9,866 nucleotides of DNA from Acidobacteriota bacterium (GTDB taxonomy: Bacteria > Acidobacteriota > Thermoanaerobaculia > Thermoanaerobaculales > Sulfomarinibacteraceae): contig DAOWFV010000243.1 in assembly GCA_030637805.1 (NCBI GenBank), positions 1 to 9,866 on the forward strand, written 5' to 3'. The notes under the pieces are model-generated. The model searched no databases. It was not told the DNA's origin and saw only the letters and a program-made list of their open reading frames with translations. Below, one piece after another: positions 5,758-9,866 of the stretch (position 1 is the stretch's first letter; the number at the start of each line of letters is the position of its first letter). Position numbers and translations under genes: made by a program.

Positions 5758-7107
5758 ATGACACGCTACGACTTCGATCTGTTCACCATCGGCGCCGGCT
5801 CCGGAGGGGTCCGCGCGAGCCGGATGGCCGCGGCTTACGGTGCCCGGGTGGGCGTCGCCGAGGTCTCCCGTCTGGGCGGCACCTGCGTCAACCTCGGATG
5901 CGTGCCAAAAAAGCTCATGGTCTATGCCTCGGAATTCTCGGCTGCCGCCGAAGATGCACGGGGTTTCGGGTGGACCGTGCCACAGCCGACCTTTGACTGG
6001 GCGACCCTGATCGCCAACAAGGACCGCGAGATCGCCCGCCTCAACGGCATCTACCGTGAGCTGCTCGAGGGCGCAGGCGTTCGGATCATGGAAGGCCGCG
6101 CACGCCTCCGCGACCGCCACACCCTTGAGGTGGACGGGAAGGTTGTCACTGCCGACCGGATTCTGGTCTCGACCGGAGGTCATCCGTTCAAATCAGAGAT
6201 CCCGGGGAATGAGCTCAGCATCACGTCCGACGAGATCTTTCATCTCGACCGCCAACCGGAACGGGTCGTGATTGCCGGCGGTGGATACATCGCGGTCGAG
6301 TTCGCAGGCATCCTGAACGGGATGGGGTCCCAGGTCACCCTGGTTTACCGCGGCCCATTGTTCTTGCGCGGATTCGACGACGACGTGCGCTCCACTTTGG
6401 CAAACGAGTTGCGCAAGAGGGGCATCGATCTTCGCTTCGAAACCCTGATCGACCGTCTCGAGCGTAGCGGGGACGAGCTGCTCGCTACCACCAACCACGG
6501 CGATGTGATCAAGACCGACCAGGTATTGAGCGCGATGGGCCGCCTGCCCAACACCGCCGGTCTCGGGCTCGAGGAGGTCGGCGTCGAGCTCAGCGACCGC
6601 GGTGCCGTCGTAGTGGATGAGAACCTGGAATCCAGCGTGCCAGGCATCTACGCCCTGGGCGACTGCATCGACCGCATCGCGCTGACACCGGTGGCCCTGT
6701 CCGAAGGAATGGCGCTGGCCGAGACCCTGTTCCACGACAATCCGAGCGTCGTCGACTACACCAATGTCCCGTCGGCGGTCTTCAGCCAGCCCCCAATCGG
6801 CACCGTCGGACTGACCGAGGCCGACGCCCGCAATCAGGGTTTCGACGTCATCATCTACCGATCCACCTTCAAACCCATGATCCACACCCTCTCCGGACGC
6901 GACGAACGCACCATGATGAAGCTCGTCGTCGACCGCCCCTCGGACCGCGTCCTCGGTGTCCACATGGTGGGACCCGACGCCGGCGAGATCATTCAGGGCA
7001 TGGCCGTCGCGCTGAAGGCCGGTGCGACCAAGGCTGTCTTCGACGCCACCATCGGCATCCACCCGACCGCCGCGGAAGAGTTCGTTACTATGAGAACGCC
7101 CGTTTAG
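5758..7107 (+). CDS. gor: Glutathione-disulfide reductase type NADPH flavoprotein
   Basis: Cytosolic FAD enzyme of the pyridine nucleotide-disulfide reductase class I family; by best match it reduces glutathione disulfide with NADPH. The 449-residue length matches glutathione reductase. FAD-binding GAGSGG is at 12-17. The redox-active pair is C43 and C48 in GGTCVNLGCVPKK. The NADPH Rossmann motif AGGGYIAVEFAG is followed by VYRGPLFLRGFD, whose arginines suit NADPH. A GDC FAD motif lies near residue 303, and the C-terminal HPTAAEE supplies the H435/E440 catalytic pair. The start is ATG at 5758, with GAGGAG 11 bases upstream; GTG at 5746 in the same frame is possible. Trypanothione or other thiol reductases share these motifs, so the substrate is inferred. 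The stop codon is formed by an AT-rich repeat that starts there. Confidence 0.92.
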   Translation: MTRYDFDLFTIGAGSGGVRASRMAAAYGARVGVAEVSRLGGTCVNLGCVPKKLMVYASEFSAAAEDARGFGWTVPQPTFDWATLIANKDREIARLNGIYRELLEGAGVRIMEGRARLRDRHTLEVDGKVVTADRILVSTGGHPFKSEIPGNELSITSDEIFHLDRQPERVVIAGGGYIAVEFAGILNGMGSQVTLVYRGPLFLRGFDDDVRSTLANELRKRGIDLRFETLIDRLERSGDELLATTNHGDVIKTDQVLSAMGRLPNTAGLGLEEVGVELSDRGAVVVDENLESSVPGIYALGDCIDRIALTPVALSEGMALAETLFHDNPSVVDYTNVPSAVFSQPPIGTVGLTEADARNQGFDVIIYRSTFKPMIHTLSGRDERTMMKLVVDRPSDRVLGVHMVGPDAGEIIQGMAVALKAGATKAVFDATIGIHPTAAEEFVTMRTPV

Positions 7108-7131
7108 TTTTGAGTTTTGAGTTTTCAGTTA
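7102..7131 (+). repeat. AT-rich heptamer repeat at the end of the reductase gene
   Basis: Three to four units of TTTTGAG-like sequence. Its first bases, GTTTAG, contain the TAG stop of the reductase. It is the mate, in opposite orientation, of the copy at the end of the next gene. Confidence 0.75.
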
Positions 7132-7158
7132 CTGGAATTTGGTGAAAGGTTCTGGAAG

Positions 7159-7752
7159 GTGACGAGTAATCGGTCTGTTGCGGTCGCCGGATTGATCCTT
7201 GCGGGGGGCGAAGGGAGTCGCTGGGGTGGGCCGAAAGCGTTCGCGAGGTTGCCCGGAGGGTGCACCTTTCTCGAGACCTGCGCCGAAACCATGCGTCTCG
7301 CAGGCTTGAAACCCGTAGCTGCCACGGCACCCCCAAATGTCGAGGACTTTGGTGTAGAGGGCCTCGAGACGATCTCCCTGCCCGGTCCCGGTCTCGACAT
7401 GTTCTCCTCGCTGCGAGACGGGCTAACGCATCTGGCGAGCGACCAGACTTGGCGGGCCGTGGTCGTGCTTCCGGTGGATCACCCGCTGGTCGCCGTCGAC
7501 ACGGTGCGTCTCCTCGGTGCGGCCAGTGGGAACGTGATTCCCAGCTACCGGGGCAAACACGGTCACCCGGTACGTCTCACCCGCACCCTCGGAGAGCAAA
7601 TCGTCGCCGGCGAGCTTCCCGGGCCGACCCTGCGCGACGCGTTGCGGACTGCTTCCCCGATGGACCTCGAGGTCGACGACCCGGACGTCGTCACGAACTG
7701 CAACACACCACTGGCGCTCGAATCCGCCCTCCACCGCACAACTAAAAACTAA
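7159..7752 (+). CDS. MobA/MocA-type molybdenum cofactor nucleotidyltransferase
   Basis: Adds a nucleotide (CMP or GMP) to molybdopterin to make the dinucleotide cofactor. The protein has 197 residues, similar to MocA and MobA. The nucleotide-binding loop is LILAGGEGSRWGGPK (12-26), with K26 at the usual place. PVDHP (105-109) carries the metal-binding Asp. PSYRGKHGHPVRL (128-140) resembles the GHPV segment of MocA, and NTP near the C-terminus matches the family's end motif. GTG at 7159 is chosen because AAAGG lies 9 bases upstream and the conserved loop follows soon after; an in-frame TTG at 7117 lies in the repeat. Placed close to a xanthine dehydrogenase-family enzyme, MocA (cytidine form) is the better guess, but the LAGG motif also occurs in MobA. 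The final codons TTKN and the stop come from an AT-rich repeat, so the natural C-terminus may have been altered. Confidence 0.8.
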   Translation: MTSNRSVAVAGLILAGGEGSRWGGPKAFARLPGGCTFLETCAETMRLAGLKPVAATAPPNVEDFGVEGLETISLPGPGLDMFSSLRDGLTHLASDQTWRAVVVLPVDHPLVAVDTVRLLGAASGNVIPSYRGKHGHPVRLTRTLGEQIVAGELPGPTLRDALRTASPMDLEVDDPDVVTNCNTPLALESALHRTTKN

Positions 7753-7757
7753 GAACT
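7739..7757 (-). repeat. AT-rich repeat overlapping the end of the nucleotidyltransferase gene
   Basis: AACTAAAAACTAAGAACTG is the reverse-orientation form of the TTTTTAG/TTTTGAG repeat. It encodes the last three or four residues and the TAA stop, so the gene is bracketed by inverted copies of the repeat (7102-7131 and here). Confidence 0.7.
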
Positions 7758-7773
7758 GACCACAGCCTTTCCC

Positions 7774-8550
7774 TCAACCGGTATCTTCACCGGCCAGGTC
7801 ACGCCAGAGGCAAACCCTCCGCACTCCACCTATCTGGCTTGTGACCGCGCCCTGCTCTACCGCGCGGAGCACCGGCTCCGGATCTTCCACTATGGTTCCG
7901 CAGAGCACGTCGAACCCAAGCTCGAGCAGGCACGGCGCCAGCGGCGTGCTGGGGCCGAGCATCATGGTGAAGGCGCCCGGCCGGATGAAGGGCAGAATGT
8001 CCTCGAGCGTGTGATTGATGAGGGTCGTCGCACTGATCGCCACGACCTCGGCATGGGGTAACACCTCCGCCACGTTCTCCGGGCCCAGGTCCCCAGGACG
8101 GCGACCCTGGCCGCGCTCGAAGACCCAGAGCTCGCGGCAGCTCTGTCGCAGGGCATCGACAAAGGGGAAATGCCCGATGATCGCGGCCACTCGACCCTCC
8201 GCGCGTTGGTTCAGAATCTCCTTGGCATTGCCTTCGACAACATTCCCATCAGGAGGGCCGAGCAACGCATTGACGGTTGCCAAACCCACCGCGGCTTCGG
8301 GCAGCGACGCTGAGCGGAGCAGCTCGGTGAGCTCGATGGGGCTCGTATCCCGGAGACTCCCCGCATCCATTATCGGAACCCGGGCGTGTCCGTGAGGCTC
8401 GGCGGCCATCGTCGAGGCCATCCCCGTCCCCGCCGAAGTCTGGACCACAGTCCAGAAGGGCCCGACCCGGAGATCGAGAAGGCGAACATCAGCCAACGTT
8501 GGAACCGAGTGAAGGATGGCGTCGATAACCGGCAAATCCATGGCAGTCAC
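7774..8550 (-). CDS. DUF4213/DUF364-family protein (putative metal chelation)
   Basis: Member of a poorly characterised family annotated as putative heavy-metal chelation proteins. The 258-residue protein has an N-terminal DUF4213-like part (about 8-85) and a C-terminal Rossmann-like DUF364 part (about 100-250). Family motifs seen are VGLATVNALL (88-97), IGHFPF (125-130), ISATTLINHTLEDILPF (172-188) and MMLGPSTPLAPCLLELGFDVL (197-217). No signal peptide or membrane segment is visible, so it should be cytosolic. The start is GTG at 8550 or ATG at 8541; neither has a clear ribosome site, so this is undecided. It is convergent with the nucleotidyltransferase (21 bases between stops) and divergent from the Mo-hydroxylase genes. 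A role in molybdenum or other metal handling for that enzyme is inference from position only. Confidence 0.82.
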   Translation of the reverse strand: MTAMDLPVIDAILHSVPTLADVRLLDLRVGPFWTVVQTSAGTGMASTMAAEPHGHARVPIMDAGSLRDTSPIELTELLRSASLPEAAVGLATVNALLGPPDGNVVEGNAKEILNQRAEGRVAAIIGHFPFVDALRQSCRELWVFERGQGRRPGDLGPENVAEVLPHAEVVAISATTLINHTLEDILPFIRPGAFTMMLGPSTPLAPCLLELGFDVLCGTIVEDPEPVLRAVEQGAVTSQIGGVRRVCLWRDLAGEDTG

Positions 8551-8564
8551 TGTAACAGGAGAAA

Positions 8565-8583
8565 AATTAGGAATTAGGAATTA
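8565..8583 (+). repeat. AATTAGG tandem repeat
   Basis: Two full units of AATTAGG and a partial third, just upstream of the DUF364 gene. It probably belongs to the same class of intergenic simple repeats as the copies at 5478, 7102 and 8641. Confidence 0.6.
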
Positions 8584-8640
8584 TCGGCGCGAGGGAGCAA
8601 TCTGGTAACTCGGGGCGGGATGCCCGTGCTTGGGTGCGAT

Positions 8641-8676
8641 GAACTCAAAACTAAGAACTCAAAACTCAAAACTAAC
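8641..8676 (-). repeat. AT-rich heptamer repeat (CTCAAAA units)
   Basis: Four to five units of CTCAAAA or CTAAGAA, the reverse orientation of TTTTGAG. It lies in the divergent region between the DUF364 gene and the Mo-hydroxylase operon. Confidence 0.75.
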
Positions 8677-8708
8677 AATCTCGTCTCCTCCTCTCGACGC
8701 GAAGGGGG

Positions 8709-8714
8709 TACAAT
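8709..8714 (+). promoter_or_regulatory. Possible -10 box TACAAT for the Mo-hydroxylase operon
   Basis: TACAAT is one base from the sigma70 -10 consensus and lies about 75 bases before the small-subunit start, in an AT-rich stretch. No good -35 box lies 16-18 bases upstream (the sequence there is CT-rich), so this is weak. Confidence 0.25.
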
Positions 8715-8776
8715 CTCTATGTGTATTCATAACAGTGATTTAGTCTCAATCTGAAAACGGTTCGGAGCCAGTCAGA

Positions 8777-8782
8777 AGGAGG
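8777..8782 (+). promoter_or_regulatory. Strong Shine-Dalgarno AGGAGG that decides the small-subunit start
   Basis: AGGAGG lies 2 bases before ATG 8785 but 5 bases before ATG 8788. The second spacing is the better one, so translation probably begins one codon later than the longest frame. Confidence 0.7.
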
Positions 8783-8784
8783 GC

Positions 8785-9417
8785 ATGATGGGCACGAAAA
8801 TTAAAGGGCCGGGCGAGCCCACAAAGGGCGTCACTCGCCGCGGTTTCATCGGCTCGGTGAGCGCCGGCGCGGTAGCAGCAGCCACCGGAGTGGCGCGCCG
8901 TGGGGAGGCAGTGCCCGAGATCACCGCCCCCGGCGAGATGGTGCAGGTGGCGCTCACCATCAACGACCGGGTGCATCGACTACTGGTCGAACCACGTTGG
9001 ACCTTGCTGTTCGTCCTTCGCGAGCGGCTCGCCATCACCGGCACCAAGGTCGGCTGCGAGCGCGGCGAGTGCGGCTCGTGCACGGTGCTCATCGACGGTC
9101 AGCCGCGCTACGCCTGCATGACGCTGGCGGTCGAGGCGGAGGGGACCGAGATCACCACCGTCGAGGGACTGATGCACGGCGAGGAGCTGGGCGACGTGCA
9201 GAAGGCATTCGTTGAGGAGGACGCCTTCCAGTGCGGCTACTGTACCCCCGGCCAGGTTGTTTCGGCCGAGGGCCTGCTTCGAGCGAGCCCCTCCCCCAGT
9301 CTTGACGAGATCCGCCACGGAATGAGCGGCAACCTCTGCCGCTGCGCCGCCTACGTCCACATCTTCCGGGCGGTCGACACGGCCGCCGGATTAAAGCGGA
9401 AGGGAGGTGGAAAATGA
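8785..9417 (+). CDS. TAT-exported [2Fe-2S] small subunit of a xanthine dehydrogenase-family Mo-hydroxylase
   Basis: Carries electrons from the molybdenum site of a hydroxylase to an acceptor. The 210-residue protein starts with a twin-arginine signal: TRRGFIGSVSAGAVAAA (17-33), so the folded enzyme is likely exported. The N-terminal plant-type [2Fe-2S] site is C91, C96, C99 and C111, in GCERGECGSC plus YAC. The second [2Fe-2S] site is C150, C153, C185 and C187, in QCGYCTPGQ and NLCRCAAY. This is the full small-subunit pattern. Two ATGs stand side by side at 8785 and 8788; AGGAGG (8777-8782) is 2 bases from the first and 5 from the second, so the second is the more likely start. It overlaps the large subunit by 4 bases. 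No FAD subunit lies between them, unlike the PaoABC order. Confidence 0.93.
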   Translation: MMGTKIKGPGEPTKGVTRRGFIGSVSAGAVAAATGVARRGEAVPEITAPGEMVQVALTINDRVHRLLVEPRWTLLFVLRERLAITGTKVGCERGECGSCTVLIDGQPRYACMTLAVEAEGTEITTVEGLMHGEELGDVQKAFVEEDAFQCGYCTPGQVVSAEGLLRASPSPSLDEIRHGMSGNLCRCAAYVHIFRAVDTAAGLKRKGGGK

Positions 9418-9866
9418 ACCGCGACGAAACCTACTGGGTCGAAGAACCGGTTCCCGAGACCCCCGCCCCCTCGGAGTACCCGGCGCCCTGGAAAAAGACC
9501 CGCGTGGTCGGCGAGCGCCTTGCCCGCATCGACGCCTACGAGCGCGTCAGCGGGACCGCGGTCTACCCGTCGGATATCGTCCTCCCCGACATGCTTTATG
9601 GCGCGGTGCTGCGTTGCCCCCACGCTCGCGCCACTGTGAAGCACCTGGACGTCGCGAAGGCGAAGGCGATCCCCGGCGTCGCGGCGGTACTCACCGGTAC
9701 ATCGCCGGAGGCGCAGGTGGGCTGGCCCCTCTACAGGGGCATGACCGACATCCCTCTTTTCGCCGAAATCTGCCGCTTCGAGGGCGAGCCCGTGGCCGCA
9801 GTGGCCGCCGAGACCCCGCAGCAGGCGGCGGATGCCCTGCGCGCCATCGAGGTTGAGTACAAGGTA
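9414..9866 (+). CDS. Molybdopterin-binding large subunit of a xanthine dehydrogenase-family hydroxylase (5' part)
   Basis: Catalytic subunit that would hold the molybdopterin cofactor and oxidise an aldehyde or N-heterocycle with water. Only the first 151 residues are in the window. They cover the a/b hammerhead domain: VVGERLARIDAYERVSGTAVY (31-51), MLYGAVLRCPHARATVKHLD (60-79), IPGVAAVLTG (86-95) and EGEPVAAVAAETPQQAADAL (123-142). The ATG at 9414 overlaps the small-subunit TGA (ATGA), with GGGAGGTGG just upstream, so the two are co-translated. It has no twin-arginine signal of its own, so it is probably carried out folded with the small subunit. The substrate is unknown: the active-site loops and Mo-binding residues lie beyond the edge. 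Confidence 0.9.
   Translation, partial: MNRDETYWVEEPVPETPAPSEYPAPWKKTRVVGERLARIDAYERVSGTAVYPSDIVLPDMLYGAVLRCPHARATVKHLDVAKAKAIPGVAAVLTGTSPEAQVGWPLYRGMTDIPLFAEICRFEGEPVAAVAAETPQQAADALRAIEVEYKV

Noticed and set aside
6193..7062. 289-codon minus-strand frame
   Set aside because: It is the antisense of the glutathione reductase, whose FAD, disulfide and C-terminal motifs are all intact.
7777..7792. Terminator hairpin between the convergent nucleotidyltransferase and DUF364 genes
   Set aside because: The CCGGT/ACCGG stem is only 5 bases, overlaps the DUF364 coding end and lacks a T-run.
1..9866. tRNA, rRNA, phage, integrase or transposase genes
   Set aside because: I found no cloverleaf, rRNA-like sequence or recombinase motif in the window.

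Overview
This is a high-GC bacterial window with a respiratory and energy-transduction gene cluster on the minus strand (1-4505) and a mixed redox and molybdenum-enzyme neighbourhood on the right (4834-9866). The mix of genes is a Rieske/cytochrome b/multiheme cytochrome c complex with low-potential (menaquinone-type) features, ExbB-ExbD-TonB, a TAT-exported Mo-hydroxylase and short AT-rich heptamer repeats between genes. It fits a Gram-negative bacterium such as an Acidobacteriota member. Myxococcota or Desulfobacterota relatives cannot be excluded, and the taxon is inference only.

Minus strand, read in transcription order from 4505 down to 1: a TonB-family protein, an ExbB/TolQ-type proton channel, an ExbD/TolR protein, a Rieske iron-sulfur protein, a fused b6/subunit-IV-type cytochrome b, and a multiheme cytochrome c with seven CxxCH sites before the window ends. 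ExbB/ExbD overlap by one base, Rieske/cytochrome b are 2 bases apart, and cytochrome b/cytochrome c overlap at GTGA. The quinol-oxidising complex should build proton motive force, and TonB-ExbB-ExbD would spend it at the outer membrane. A 162-base imperfect palindrome lies between tonB and exbB.

Plus strand: an exported YceI-family lipid-binding protein (4834-5439), a 318-base gap of low-complexity repeats, a glutathione-reductase-type flavoprotein (5758-7107), and a MobA/MocA-type molybdopterin nucleotidyltransferase (7159-7752). A convergent DUF4213/DUF364 protein follows (7774-8550, minus). Then come the TAT-exported 2Fe-2S small subunit (8785-9417) and the start of the molybdopterin large subunit (9414 to the edge) of a xanthine dehydrogenase-family enzyme. 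The nucleotidyltransferase could supply the dinucleotide form of the cofactor to this hydroxylase. The intergenic spaces from 5440 to 8784 carry related AT-rich repeats.

Most genes are recognisable families. The points most worth following are the Rieske start (an in-frame stop two codons after the only upstream ATG, then a good Shine-Dalgarno before an AUC), the low-potential Rieske cluster, the long palindrome and the repeat family. I do not see convincing evidence for a wholly new biological system.
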